Source: a bacterium | Lineage (GTDB): Bacteria; Bacillota; Bacilli; Lactobacillales; Streptococcaceae | Length of the DNA: 64,000 nt | Direction of reading: 5' to 3' | Assembly (NCBI GenBank): GCA_905221065.1 | Contig: CAJNBS010000001.1 | Coordinates: 124,001 to 188,000, forward strand | In this document: positions 7,535 to 17,565 of the stretch, in pieces | Layout of the letters: each line of letters starts with the position of its first letter | Position numbering within the stretch: the stretch's first letter is position 1 | Made by a program: the position numbers and the translations under genes | Notes under the pieces: generated by a model | Seen by the model: only the letters and a program-made list of their open reading frames with translations | What the model was told of the DNA's origin: nothing | The model's database searches: none

Positions 7535-8338
7535 ATGACACAGGATTTACAGAAAAGAACCTTGTTTGCAGGGATTGCACTGGCTATTTTCCTACCGATT
7601 TTAATGATTGGGGGACTCTTGCTTCAGATAGCAATTGGAATCATAGCCATGCTAGCCATGCATGAACTTTTGAAGATGAGAGGTCTAGAGACCATGACTA
7701 TGGAGGGCCTTTTAACCCTCTTTGCCACCTTTGCCTTGACTATTCCCTTGGAGAATTACCTGACTTTTTTGCCAGTTGATGGGAATGTGGTTGCTTATAG
7801 TGTTTTGATTTCAATTATGTTAGGAACGACTGTTTTTAGCAAGTCTTATACGATTGAGGATGCTGTTTTCCCTCTTGCTATGAGTTTCTATGTTGGCTTT
7901 GGATTTAATGCTTTACTAGATGCTCGCGTTGCAGGTTTAGATAAGGCTCTATTGGCCTTGTGTATCGTCTGGGCGACTGACAGTGGTGCCTATCTTGTTG
8001 GGATGAACTATGGGAAACGAAAATTAGCTCCGACAGTTTCTCCAAATAAAACCTTTGAAGGTGCCTTGGGTGGTATTTTAGGTGCTATTTTAGTAACCAT
8101 TATCTTTATGATAGTTGACAGTACAGTTGCTCTTCCGTATGGAATTTACAAGATGTCAGTCTTTGCTATTTTCTTTAGCATTGCTGGACAATTTGGTGAT
8201 TTACTAGAAAGCTCGATTAAGCGTCACTTTGGTGTCAAAGATTCTGGGAAATTTATCCCTGGACATGGTGGTGTTTTGGATCGTTTCGATAGTATGTTGC
8301 TTGTATTTCCAATCATGCACCTATTTGGGCTCTTTTAA
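7535..8338 (+). CDS. cdsA: Phosphatidate cytidylyltransferase
   Basis: Membrane enzyme that converts phosphatidic acid and CTP to CDP-diacylglycerol, the branch point of phospholipid synthesis. Its 267 residues contain about eight hydrophobic segments. The CTP_transf_1 signature appears near the C-terminus as IKRHFGVKDSGKFIPGHGG followed by VLDRFDS, with the two Asp residues expected to bind metal. AGGAGG lies just ahead of the ATG, 9 bases after uppS. Clustering with uppS and eep groups membrane lipid and envelope functions, as is usual in Firmicutes. Confidence 0.95.
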   Translation: MTQDLQKRTLFAGIALAIFLPILMIGGLLLQIAIGIIAMLAMHELLKMRGLETMTMEGLLTLFATFALTIPLENYLTFLPVDGNVVAYSVLISIMLGTTVFSKSYTIEDAVFPLAMSFYVGFGFNALLDARVAGLDKALLALCIVWATDSGAYLVGMNYGKRKLAPTVSPNKTFEGALGGILGAILVTIIFMIVDSTVALPYGIYKMSVFAIFFSIAGQFGDLLESSIKRHFGVKDSGKFIPGHGGVLDRFDSMLLVFPIMHLFGLF

Positions 8339-8359
8339 TCAAAAGACGGAGGAAATACT

Positions 8360-9619
8360 ATGCTTGGAATTTTAACCTTTATTCTGGTTTTCGGGATTAT
8401 TGTGGTAGTGCACGAGTTCGGTCACTTCTACTTTGCCAAAAAATCAGGAATTCTAGTGCGTGAATTTGCAATTGGTATGGGACCTAAAATCTTTGCTCAT
8501 ATTGGCAAGGATGGAACGGCCTATACCATTCGAATCTTGCCCTTGGGTGGCTATGTCCGCATGGCCGGTTGGGGTGATGATACAACTGAAATCAAGACAG
8601 GAACTCCTGTCAGTTTGACCCTTACTGACGATGGTAAGGTTAAACGCATCAACCTCTCAGGTAAAAAATTAGATCAGACAGCTCTTCCTATGCAGGTGAC
8701 CCAGTTTGACTTTGAAGATAAGCTCTTTATCAAGGGCTTGGTTCTGGAAGAAGAAAAAACATTTTCAGTGGATCACGATGCAACGGTTGTAGAAGCAGAT
8801 GGAACTGAGGTTCGGATTGCTCCCTTGGATGTTCAATATCAAAATGCAACTATCTGGGGAAAACTGATTACTAACTTTGCAGGTCCTATGAACAACTTTA
8901 TCTTAGGTGTCGTTGTTTTTTGGATTTTAATCTTTATGCAGGGTGGTGTCAGAGATGTTAATACCAACCAGTTCCATGTTATGCCCCAAGGTGCTTTGGC
9001 CAAGGTGGGAGTGCCAGAAACGGCTCAGATTACCAAGATTGGTTCACATGAGATTAACAACTGGGAAAGCTTGATCCAGGCTGTGGAAACAGAAACTAAA
9101 GATAAGACGGCCCCGACCTTGGATGTGACTATTTCTGAAAAGGGGAGTGAAAAGCAAATCACTGTTACTCCTGAAGAAAATCAAGGCAGTTACCTTCTAG
9201 GTGTTCAACCGAGAATTAAGTCGGACTTTCTATCCATGTTTGTAGGTGGTTTCACAACTGCAGCTGACTCGGCTCTCCGAATTCTATCGGCTCTGAAAAA
9301 TCTGATTTTCCAACCGGATTTGAACAAGCTAGGTGGACCTGTTGCCATCTTTAAGGCAAGTAGTGATGCTGCTAAAAATGGAATTGAGAATGTCTTGTAC
9401 TTCTTAGCAATAATTTCCATCAATATCGGGATTTTTAACCTTATTCCGATTCCAGCCCTGGATGGTGGTAAGATTGTTCTCAATATCCTGGAAGCCATCC
9501 GCCGTAAACCATTGAAACAAGAAATTGAAACTTATGTCACCTTGGCCGGAGTGGTCATCATGGTTGTCTTGATGATTGCTGTGACCTGGAATGACATTAT
9601 GCGACTCTTTTTTAGATAA
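8360..9619 (+). CDS. eep: Site-2 intramembrane metalloprotease Eep/RseP
   Basis: Cleaves transmembrane segments of signal peptides and anti-sigma factors; in streptococci and enterococci Eep processes lipoprotein-derived and other peptide pheromones. It has 419 residues. The zinc motif HEFGH is in the first membrane segment (residues 18-22), the third ligand region is [12 protein letters not shown] near residue 360, and a PDZ domain lies between. The ATG follows ACGGAGGAAA. It is the third gene of the uppS operon; proS starts 12 bases after its stop. The orthologue is also called rseP. Confidence 0.93.
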   Translation: MLGILTFILVFGIIVVVHEFGHFYFAKKSGILVREFAIGMGPKIFAHIGKDGTAYTIRILPLGGYVRMAGWGDDTTEIKTGTPVSLTLTDDGKVKRINLSGKKLDQTALPMQVTQFDFEDKLFIKGLVLEEEKTFSVDHDATVVEADGTEVRIAPLDVQYQNATIWGKLITNFAGPMNNFILGVVVFWILIFMQGGVRDVNTNQFHVMPQGALAKVGVPETAQITKIGSHEINNWESLIQAVETETKDKTAPTLDVTISEKGSEKQITVTPEENQGSYLLGVQPRIKSDFLSMFVGGFTTAADSALRILSALKNLIFQPDLNKLGGPVAIFKASSDAAKNGIENVLYFLAIISINIGIFNLIPIPALDGGKIVLNILEAIRRKPLKQEIETYVTLAGVVIMVVLMIAVTWNDIMRLFFR

Positions 9620-11485
<1,866 letters not shown>

Positions 11486-11500
11486 AAACTATAATCAGAA

Positions 11501-11544
11501 GAAAAACAAGGAAAAAATGTAACTAGTTTTTACCTTGTTTTTTC
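11501..11544 (+). terminator. Terminator after proS
   Basis: Arms GAAAAACAAGG and CCTTGTTTTTTC around a 20-base loop, ending in a T run. The T run also lies just before the -10 of the next gene. Confidence 0.7.
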
Positions 11545-11546
11545 TG

Positions 11547-11552
11547 TATAAT
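11547..11552 (+). promoter_or_regulatory. Promoter of family-1 glycosidase
   Basis: TATAAT, 31 bases before the ATG. No clear -35 or catabolite site is visible; the upstream sequence is the proS terminator. Confidence 0.5.
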
Positions 11553-11583
11553 GGGAAAAATGAGTAGATAAAGAGGTAAATGT

Positions 11584-12963
11584 ATGCTAAGATTTCCAAA
11601 GGATTTTGTCTGGGGATCCTCTACTTCAGGCCCGCAGACAGAAGGGCGTGTAGCTGGTGACGGTAAGGGAGATAATCTCTGGGATTACTGGTACCAAGTG
11701 GAGCCAAATCGTTACTATAATGGGATTGGTCCAGATAAGACATCGACCTTTTATGAAAATTGGGAACAGGATATCGAGCTTTTGTTAGAGACTGGTCACA
11801 CGGCCTTTCGGACTTCTATTCAGTGGTCACGGATTTTTCCACAAGGTTGTGGAAAAGTCAACCCTCAAGGTGTAGATTTCTATCGTAAGGTCTTTGAGGC
11901 TATTAAGGCTAAGGGGATTCGTCTGTTAGTCAATCTCTACCACTTTGATTTGCCTTTTGCTCTTCAAGAAGCTGGTGATGGTTGGGAAAATAAGGCGACT
12001 ATCTCAGCCTATGAAGACTATGCTCGTTTTTGTTTTGAAACTTATGGAGATTTAGTAGATCAATGGATTACCTTTAACGAGCCCATCGTTCCGGTAGAAT
12101 TTGGTTATTTTTATGATGCCCATTATCCACATAAGGTGGATGCAGGGGCGGCAGTTAAAGTAGCCTATCATACCCAATTGGCTAGTAGTCGGGCGGTCAA
12201 GGCTTGTCATGAACTCTTGCCTGATGCTAAGATTGGGATTGTCTTAAACTTGACACCGGCTTATCCACGTAGCCAGCATCCTGCTGACGTCAAGGCAGCT
12301 CGGATTGCGGACCTTTTTCAGGCCCAATCTTTCTTAGACCCGTCTGTTTTGGGGACTTATCCACAGGAGTTAGTAGAAATCTTGCATGAACACGGTCTCT
12401 TGCCTGATACCACAGAGGAAGAGTTGGAGCTTATTCGTGACAATACGGTGGATTTTCTTGGTGTCAACTACTATCAACCTTTGCGCGTTATGGCACCTCG
12501 ATTTGCTAAGAATCCAGAGAGTCCACTCTTGCCCGAACATTTTTACGAGCCTTATGTGATGCCTGGCCGTAAAATTAATCCTCACCGTGGCTGGGAAATT
12601 TATGAGCAAGGGATTTATGATATCGCCCAAAATATCAAGGAAAACTATGGCAATATCGAGTGGATGTTGACAGAGAATGGTATGGGTGTTGAAGGGGAAG
12701 AAAAATTCCGTCAAGATGGGATGATTCAAGATGATTACCGTATTGACTTTGTAAAAGGTCATCTTCGTGAACTCCATCGTGCCATCGCAGATGGAGCCAA
12801 CTGTAAAGGATACTTAATCTGGACCTTTATTGACTGCTGGTCATGGCTCAACAGCTATAAAAACCGCTATGGTTTGGTAGAATTAGACTTGGAAACGCAA
12901 GAACGTCGTCTGAAAAAATCAGGGCACTGGTTCAAGGAATTAAGCGACAATAATGGATTTTAA
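11584..12963 (+). CDS. bglA: Glycoside hydrolase family 1, likely 6-phospho-beta-glucosidase
   Basis: Cytoplasmic retaining glycosidase of 459 residues, normal for GH1. The acid/base is in TFNEP (Glu near 166) and the nucleophile in LTENGMGV (Glu near 364). The C-terminal KKSGHWFKEL is typical of the family. A phospho-glycosidase is inferred from the overall resemblance to streptococcal BglA, not from a decisive residue seen here. No PTS gene is adjacent, so any sugar supply must be encoded elsewhere. AGAGG precedes the ATG, and a strong terminator follows, so it is a single-gene unit. Confidence 0.88.
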   Translation: MLRFPKDFVWGSSTSGPQTEGRVAGDGKGDNLWDYWYQVEPNRYYNGIGPDKTSTFYENWEQDIELLLETGHTAFRTSIQWSRIFPQGCGKVNPQGVDFYRKVFEAIKAKGIRLLVNLYHFDLPFALQEAGDGWENKATISAYEDYARFCFETYGDLVDQWITFNEPIVPVEFGYFYDAHYPHKVDAGAAVKVAYHTQLASSRAVKACHELLPDAKIGIVLNLTPAYPRSQHPADVKAARIADLFQAQSFLDPSVLGTYPQELVEILHEHGLLPDTTEEELELIRDNTVDFLGVNYYQPLRVMAPRFAKNPESPLLPEHFYEPYVMPGRKINPHRGWEIYEQGIYDIAQNIKENYGNIEWMLTENGMGVEGEEKFRQDGMIQDDYRIDFVKGHLRELHRAIADGANCKGYLIWTFIDCWSWLNSYKNRYGLVELDLETQERRLKKSGHWFKELSDNNGF

Positions 12964-12968
12964 AAAAG

Positions 12969-13004
12969 ACTCTGACTGATGATTTTAATTGGTCAGAGTT
13001 TTTT
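12969..13004 (+). terminator. Terminator after bglA
   Basis: ACTCTGAC ... GTCAGAGT followed by six T. Confidence 0.85.
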
Positions 13005-13020
13005 GATTACAGAAGGATAA

Positions 13021-13036
13021 TTTCAACTATACCAAT
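13021..13036 (+). promoter_or_regulatory. NagR/dre-like operator upstream of glmS promoter
   Basis: Sixteen bases ending CTATACCAAT match the GntR-family NagR (YvoA) dre site at about 12 of 16 positions, one half much better than the other. It lies just upstream of the glmS -35. The identity rests on similarity to the known dre consensus as I recall it. Confidence 0.5.
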
Positions 13037-13044
13037 TTTTACTC

Positions 13045-13073
13045 TTGACAAGTAAAAGAAACAAGTATATACT
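13045..13073 (+). promoter_or_regulatory. glmS promoter
   Basis: TTGACA, 17 bases, TATACT. It is flanked on both sides by TATACCAAT repeats. Confidence 0.8.
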
Positions 13074-13099
13074 GTTTTTGCTGATTCTATAAAAGAGGA

Positions 13100-13115
13100 A
13101 TCAGACTATACCAAT
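13100..13115 (+). promoter_or_regulatory. NagR/dre-like operator downstream of glmS promoter
   Basis: ATCAGACTATACCAAT matches the dre pattern at about 13 of 16 positions. It shares ACTATACCAATTTT with the upstream copy 79 bases away. Two sites bracketing the promoter would suit repression by NagR when amino sugars are absent or present. Confidence 0.55.
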
Positions 13116-13154
13116 TTTAAGGAGAAAGCACAGCTTGCCTGTGTCGTATATACT

Positions 13155-14963
13155 ATGTGTGGAATTGTTGGTGTTGTTGGAAACACAAATGCAACTGATA
13201 TTTTGATTCAAGGGCTTGAAAAGCTCGAATACCGTGGTTATGATTCTGCGGGGATTTTTGTCCTAGGTGGTGCTGAAAATCACCTGGTTAAGGCGGTCGG
13301 TCGTATCGCAGAATTGTCTGCCAAGACAGCTGGTGTGGAGGGAACAACTGGTATCGGACATACTCGTTGGGCAACTCACGGGAAACCAACTGAGGACAAT
13401 GCTCACCCACACCGCTCTGAGACTGAACGTTTTGTCTTGGTTCACAATGGGGTGATTGAGAACTATCTTGAAATCAAGGAAGAATACCTTGCAGGTCACC
13501 ACTTCAAGGGACAAACAGATACAGAAATTGCTGCTCACTTGATTGGGAAATTTGCGGAAGAAGAAGGTCTCTCAGTTCTTGAAGCCTTCAAAAAAGCTCT
13601 TCACATCATCCGTGGTTCTTATGCTTTTGCCTTGGTTGACTCACAAGATCCTGAAGTTATCTACGTAGCTAAGAATAAATCACCACTTTTGGTTGGTCTT
13701 GGGGAAGGCTATAACATGGTCTGCTCAGATGCTATGGCTATGATTCGTGAGACCAACCAATACATGGAAATTCATGACCAAGAGTTGGTAATCGTCAAGG
13801 CGGATAGAGTGGAAGTTCAAGACTATGATGGTAACAGTCGTGAGCGTGCTAGCTACACTGCAGAACTTGACTTGTCAGATATCGGTAAGGGAACTTACCC
13901 TTACTATATGCTCAAGGAAATTGATGAGCAACCAACTGTTATGCGTAAACTCATCCAAGCCTACACAGATGAGGCGGGTCAAGTAGTGGTTGACCCAGCT
14001 ATCATCAAGGCTGTTCAAGATGCAGACCGCATCTACATCCTTGCAGCTGGAACATCTTACCACGCAGGATTTGCTTCTAAGAAGATGCTGGAAGAATTGA
14101 CAGATACGCCAGTTGAACTTGGAATCTCATCTGAGTGGGGCTACGGCATGCCGCTTCTCAGCAAGAAACCACTCTTCATCTTTATCAGCCAGTCTGGTGA
14201 AACAGCGGATAGCCGTCAGGTTTTGGTTAAGGCCAATGAAATGGGTATTCCAAGTTTGACAGTTACAAATGTGCCAGGATCAACTCTGTCACGTGAAGCT
14301 AACCATACTATGCTTCTTTACGCGGGTCCTGAAATTGCCGTGGCATCAACTAAAGCCTATACAGCACAAATCGCAGCCCTTGCCTTCCTTGCAAAAGCAG
14401 TCGGAGAAGCGAACGGTAATGCTAAAGCGCAATCCTTTGACCTGGTTCATGAGTTGTCAATCGTAGCTCAGTCTATCGAATCAACTCTTTCAGAGAAGGA
14501 AACCATTGAAGCCAAGGTTCGTGAGCTTCTTGAAACAACTCGTAACGCCTTTTACATCGGACGTGGCCAAGATTACTACGTAGCTATGGAAGCCAGTCTC
14601 AAGCTCAAAGAGATTTCTTACATCCAGTGTGAAGGTTTTGCGGCAGGAGAACTCAAGCACGGAACCATTGCCTTGATTGAAGAAGGAACACCTGTCTTGG
14701 CCCTCTTGTCAGATCCGGTCCTTGCCAACCATACTCGTGGAAATATCCAAGAGGTCGCAGCCCGTGGTGCCAAGGTGCTTACTATCGCAGAAGAAAATGT
14801 TGCTAAAGAGACAGATGATATCGTCCTTACGACCGTCCACCCTTACCTCTCACCAATTTCAATGGTCGTACCAACGCAATTAGTCGCTTACTTTGCAACC
14901 CTACACCGTGGTCTTGATGTGGACAAACCACGTAACCTTGCTAAGTCAGTAACGGTAGAATAA
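13155..14963 (+). CDS. glmS: Glucosamine-6-phosphate synthase (isomerizing)
   Basis: Converts fructose-6-phosphate and glutamine to glucosamine-6-phosphate, the entry to amino-sugar and cell-wall synthesis. It has 602 residues. The catalytic cysteine is residue 2 (MCGIVG), which fixes the start. The N-terminal glutaminase domain includes GHTRWATHG and RG(S)YAFAL. Two SIS sugar-isomerase domains follow (SQSGETADS near residue 345, ASLKLKEIS near 477), ending in [11 protein letters not shown]. The only good Shine-Dalgarno (AAGGAG, 13119-13124) is 30 bases upstream, far outside the normal range. No GlmS ribozyme is seen; NagR-like sites suggest control at the promoter. Confidence 0.96.
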   Translation: MCGIVGVVGNTNATDILIQGLEKLEYRGYDSAGIFVLGGAENHLVKAVGRIAELSAKTAGVEGTTGIGHTRWATHGKPTEDNAHPHRSETERFVLVHNGVIENYLEIKEEYLAGHHFKGQTDTEIAAHLIGKFAEEEGLSVLEAFKKALHIIRGSYAFALVDSQDPEVIYVAKNKSPLLVGLGEGYNMVCSDAMAMIRETNQYMEIHDQELVIVKADRVEVQDYDGNSRERASYTAELDLSDIGKGTYPYYMLKEIDEQPTVMRKLIQAYTDEAGQVVVDPAIIKAVQDADRIYILAAGTSYHAGFASKKMLEELTDTPVELGISSEWGYGMPLLSKKPLFIFISQSGETADSRQVLVKANEMGIPSLTVTNVPGSTLSREANHTMLLYAGPEIAVASTKAYTAQIAALAFLAKAVGEANGNAKAQSFDLVHELSIVAQSIESTLSEKETIEAKVRELLETTRNAFYIGRGQDYYVAMEASLKLKEISYIQCEGFAAGELKHGTIALIEEGTPVLALLSDPVLANHTRGNIQEVAARGAKVLTIAEENVAKETDDIVLTTVHPYLSPISMVVPTQLVAYFATLHRGLDVDKPRNLAKSVTVE

Positions 14964-14965
14964 GC

Positions 14966-14994
14966 TAAAAAAGTCTAGTTATCTAGGCTTTTTC
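14966..14994 (+). terminator. glmS terminator
   Basis: AAGTCTAG-TTAT-CTAGGCTT followed by T. Confidence 0.75.
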
Positions 14995-15009
14995 TTGTGA
15001 GCAAATTTA

Positions 15010-15038
15010 TTGAAAGTAAAAATAATTAGTGATAGAAT
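15010..15038 (+). promoter_or_regulatory. Promoter of luciferase-like oxidoreductase
   Basis: TTGAAA, 17 bases, TAGAAT. Confidence 0.65.
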
Positions 15039-15072
15039 ACCCTAAAACTAAAAGAGATAGAGAGGAAACACC

Positions 15073-16125
15073 ATGGTAGAATTGGGAATTTCGACATTTG
15101 GGGAAACAACAGTGCTTGAAGGAACTGGGCAGATTTACAGTCATGCCGAACGCATTCGTCAGTTGGTGGCGGAGATTGAACTGGCTGATAAGGTTGGTTT
15201 GGACGTATATGGGATTGGCGAGCACCATCGAGAGGATTTTGCAGTATCAGCCCCAGAGATTATTCTGGCAGCTGGGGCAGTCAATACCATGAAAATCCGT
15301 TTGACAAGTGCAGTCAGCATTCTCTCAAGCATGGATCCGATTCGCTTGTTCCAACAGTATGCCACTATCGATGCTTTGTCAAATGGACGAGCGGAGATTA
15401 TGGCTGGAAGAGGCTCTTTTACGGAATCTTTTCCTCTGTTTGGCTATGACTTGAAAGACTACGAAGCTCTTTTTGATGAGAAATTAGACTTGCTTCAATT
15501 AGTCAATGAAAAGACTAAGTTAGACTGGAAAGGTCGATTGACTCAAACAATCTCTGGTAAAGAAGTCTATCCTCGTCCCGTTCAGGACAAATTGCCCTTG
15601 TGGATAGCGACAGGTGGTCATGTTGAATCAACAGTGAAGATTGCTCAGGCGGGGCTGCCGATTGTCTATGCCATTATTGGTGGCAATCCGCCTTATTTTA
15701 AAAAGTTGATTCAGGCTTATCGTGAGATTGGAAGCGAAGCGGGTCATGCCAGTCATGAGCTAAAGGTTGGAGCCCATTCTTGGGGTTGGATTGCTGAGGA
15801 TGGCGAGCAGGCGGTAAAAGATTATTTCCATCCGACCAAGCAAGTAGTGGATGCTATTTCCAAAGATCGTCCGCACTGGCAGGAATTGCGTTATGAGCAA
15901 TATTTGGAGCAAGTTGGGCCAAATGGTGCTATGTTTGTGGGCAATCCAGATCAGGTGGCAGAAAAAATGATTCGCATGATTGAGGATTTAGGTTTGGATC
16001 GCTTTATGTTGCACCTACCTCTTGGTTCTATGCCACATGATCAAGTTCTGAGAGCCATCGAACTTTTTGGCATTCAAGTTGCACCAAAAGTTCGAGCTTA
16101 CTTTGCCATGAAAGAGGCTAAATAA
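15073..16125 (+). CDS. Luciferase-like (LLM class) flavin-dependent oxidoreductase
   Basis: A predicted FMN- or F420-type TIM-barrel monooxygenase of 350 residues; streptococci lack F420, so FMN is the likely cofactor. The family signature GIGEHHREDFAVSAPEI (about residues 44-60) and the strand LTSAVSILSSMDPIRLFQ are clear. MAGRGSFTESFPLFGYD resembles the flavin-binding region. The substrate cannot be read from the sequence. AGAGAGG precedes the ATG. It has its own promoter and a long terminator hairpin, so it is monocistronic. It is the last gene before the URO-D/ABC operon, with which it does not appear to be co-transcribed. Confidence 0.88.
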   Translation: MVELGISTFGETTVLEGTGQIYSHAERIRQLVAEIELADKVGLDVYGIGEHHREDFAVSAPEIILAAGAVNTMKIRLTSAVSILSSMDPIRLFQQYATIDALSNGRAEIMAGRGSFTESFPLFGYDLKDYEALFDEKLDLLQLVNEKTKLDWKGRLTQTISGKEVYPRPVQDKLPLWIATGGHVESTVKIAQAGLPIVYAIIGGNPPYFKKLIQAYREIGSEAGHASHELKVGAHSWGWIAEDGEQAVKDYFHPTKQVVDAISKDRPHWQELRYEQYLEQVGPNGAMFVGNPDQVAEKMIRMIEDLGLDRFMLHLPLGSMPHDQVLRAIELFGIQVAPKVRAYFAMKEAK

Positions 16126-16175
16126 AAAATCCTAATCAGGCTGATAAAAAATCTATATAACAACTATTTTAAAAA

Positions 16176-16248
16176 ATCAATAAACAGAAAAGAATCTCTG
16201 AAAAGCTAGTAAAATCAAGCTTTCCAGAGATTCTTTTCGTTATTGATA
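16176..16248. repeat. Long imperfect inverted repeat, probable bidirectional terminator
   Basis: Outer arms ATCAATAA and TTATTGAT and inner arms AAAAGAATCTCTG and CAGAGATTCTTTT, continuing into AAAAGCT / AGCTTT. Together they form one stem of about 30 pairs with a few bulges around a 10-base loop. It ends the oxidoreductase transcript and marks the left edge of the URO-D operon. Confidence 0.75.
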
Positions 16249-16255
16249 TAAACAA

Positions 16256-16290
16256 TCCCAATCAAGTCGATAGTCAATATATATTGGGAA
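16256..16290 (+). promoter_or_regulatory. Inverted repeat in leader of the URO-D operon
   Basis: TCCCAAT ... ATTGGGA, separated by about 21 bases that include TATATAT. No T run follows, so it is more likely an operator than a terminator. The operon promoter must be nearby, but I cannot place the hexamers with confidence. Confidence 0.4.
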
Positions 16291-16311
16291 AAGGTCAAAA
16301 GGAGTGGTAAG

Positions 16312-16353
16312 ATGGTTTCAATCCAAACGGAAGGAGAGAAGTATGACAAGTAA
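16312..16353 (+). CDS. Putative 13-residue leader peptide overlapping the first URO-D gene
   Basis: ATG at 16312 with AAAAGGAG 7 bases upstream encodes MVSIQTEGEKYDK and stops at 16351-16353, 8 bases inside the following gene, whose own ATG is at 16343. The overlap would couple the two. It may be a regulatory leader or simply an artefact of Shine-Dalgarno-like sequence. Confidence 0.35.
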   Translation: MVSIQTEGEKYDK

Positions 16354-17350
16354 AAGAGAGCTAGTTTTTAGAGCCATCCGAGGAGAAGAAGTGGAACGAG
16401 TTCCTGTAGGCTTTTGGTTTCATTTTGTAACACTGGAGGAAAAAGGGCAAGGTTTAAATAACCCACGTATCTTTCAAAAAAGTGTAGAGGGACATCGGAA
16501 GTACGTTGAAAGAATTCATCCTGACTTTGTCAAAATAATGAGTGACGGATTTTTCATTTATCCAAGTAATGTCTATAGTCCTTCGGTTGCAAGTATTCAG
16601 GAGTTGGCCTCTATTGAGTCGATTGGTGAAAATCATCCTTGGATTCAGCAACAAGTAGAAGTGGTACAAGCTATCCGAGCAACCTTCACTGAAGAAATTG
16701 CATCGTTTTACAATATTTTTTCTCCGATTTCCTACCTGAAACGGTGGTTTCGTACAGAGACTTCTAGAGGTGATAAGGAGGTTGCAGATCTTTTTCTTGA
16801 AAATCCAGAGCTATTCAGGGAGGTTTTAGATGTGATAGCTGAGGATATCGCTATCCTTACAAAGGCAATCATTCAGGATGGTGGAGCAGATGGGATTTAC
16901 CTCAGTACACAAGAAATTCAGGATGAGCGCATCACACCAGAGTTGTACCAGACTTATATCGAGCCAAGTAATATAAAGGTTTTAGAAGCTGCTAATCAGG
17001 CAGGTGGGATAAATATTCTGCATATTTGTGGTTTCCAAGGTGCTAGTAATGATGTGACTATTTTCAAAGATTATCCAGCCCAGGTTTTCAACTGGGCAAC
17101 CCACCATGAAGCAGTTAGTTTGTCTCAAGGTCAGGAGCTATTTCATGGCAAAGCGGTCTTGGGTGGTTTTGAAAATGGGAAGCAGAGCCTGCTTTATGGA
17201 GGTACAAAGGCTGAACTACAAGAGGAAACCAAACGCTTGTTGACTGAAGCTGGGACTAGAGGAGTCCTTCTTGGAGCGGATTGCACGGTTCCAGATGACT
17301 TTGAATTAGAAAGATTGGACTGGATTCGTCAGGCTGCTGTTTTAGAATAG
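16343..17350 (+). CDS. URO-D superfamily protein with MtaA-type zinc motif (copy 1)
   Basis: About 335 residues from ATG 16343 (MTSKRELVFRAIRG), chosen because AAGGAG lies just ahead and the start then matches the paralogue downstream; a GTG at 16304 is less likely. It belongs to the uroporphyrinogen decarboxylase fold but is not HemE: the HemE signature after R-V-P-V is replaced by GFWFHF. It carries His227-X-Cys229 in LHICGF and Cys314 in LGADCTVP. This H-X-C ... C pattern binds zinc and activates a thiol in MtaA/MtbA/CmuA methyltransferases. It heads a seven-gene operon with an amino-acid importer. The true substrate is unknown. Confidence 0.75.
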   Translation: MTSKRELVFRAIRGEEVERVPVGFWFHFVTLEEKGQGLNNPRIFQKSVEGHRKYVERIHPDFVKIMSDGFFIYPSNVYSPSVASIQELASIESIGENHPWIQQQVEVVQAIRATFTEEIASFYNIFSPISYLKRWFRTETSRGDKEVADLFLENPELFREVLDVIAEDIAILTKAIIQDGGADGIYLSTQEIQDERITPELYQTYIEPSNIKVLEAANQAGGINILHICGFQGASNDVTIFKDYPAQVFNWATHHEAVSLSQGQELFHGKAVLGGFENGKQSLLYGGTKAELQEETKRLLTEAGTRGVLLGADCTVPDDFELERLDWIRQAAVLE

Positions 17351-17359
17351 GAGGGCCTT

Positions 17360-17563
17360 ATGAAAAGAAAAAAGTGGCTATTAGTAGGGACGGTCCTCGG
17401 CTTTGTTATCTTACTTGCGATTAGTCTTACAAAGGGACTTACTTGTAAGGAAGGACCAAGATGTCATGGAGTTCAGGATTTTCAGAAAGAAAGTCTTCCC
17501 TTTATTCAAACCAATGATATTGCCAGTGTTTTATTAGTCGAAAAAGAAAGGAATGGAGAATAA
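17360..17563 (+). CDS. Small membrane-anchored protein with a Cys-X6-Cys-His cluster
   Basis: 67 residues, unrecognised. Residues 5-23 form one hydrophobic segment after a basic start (MKRKKW), so the C-terminal 45 residues are probably outside the cell. These contain TCKEGPRCHGVQ, with two cysteines and a histidine in a loop. GGAGG precedes the ATG. It sits 9 bases after the first URO-D gene and 2 bases before the second, so translation must be coupled and a joint role is likely. It has no lipobox. Confidence 0.7.
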   Translation: MKRKKWLLVGTVLGFVILLAISLTKGLTCKEGPRCHGVQDFQKESLPFIQTNDIASVLLVEKERNGE

Positions 17564-17565
17564 AG

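Noticed and set aside
13149..13154. TATACT directly before the glmS ATG as a promoter
   Set aside because: There is no gap to the start codon, so transcription would begin inside the gene and lose the catalytic Cys2.
13155..13300. GlmS ribozyme leader
   Set aside because: The leader is about 75 bases and lacks the ribozyme core; NagR-like operators are present instead.
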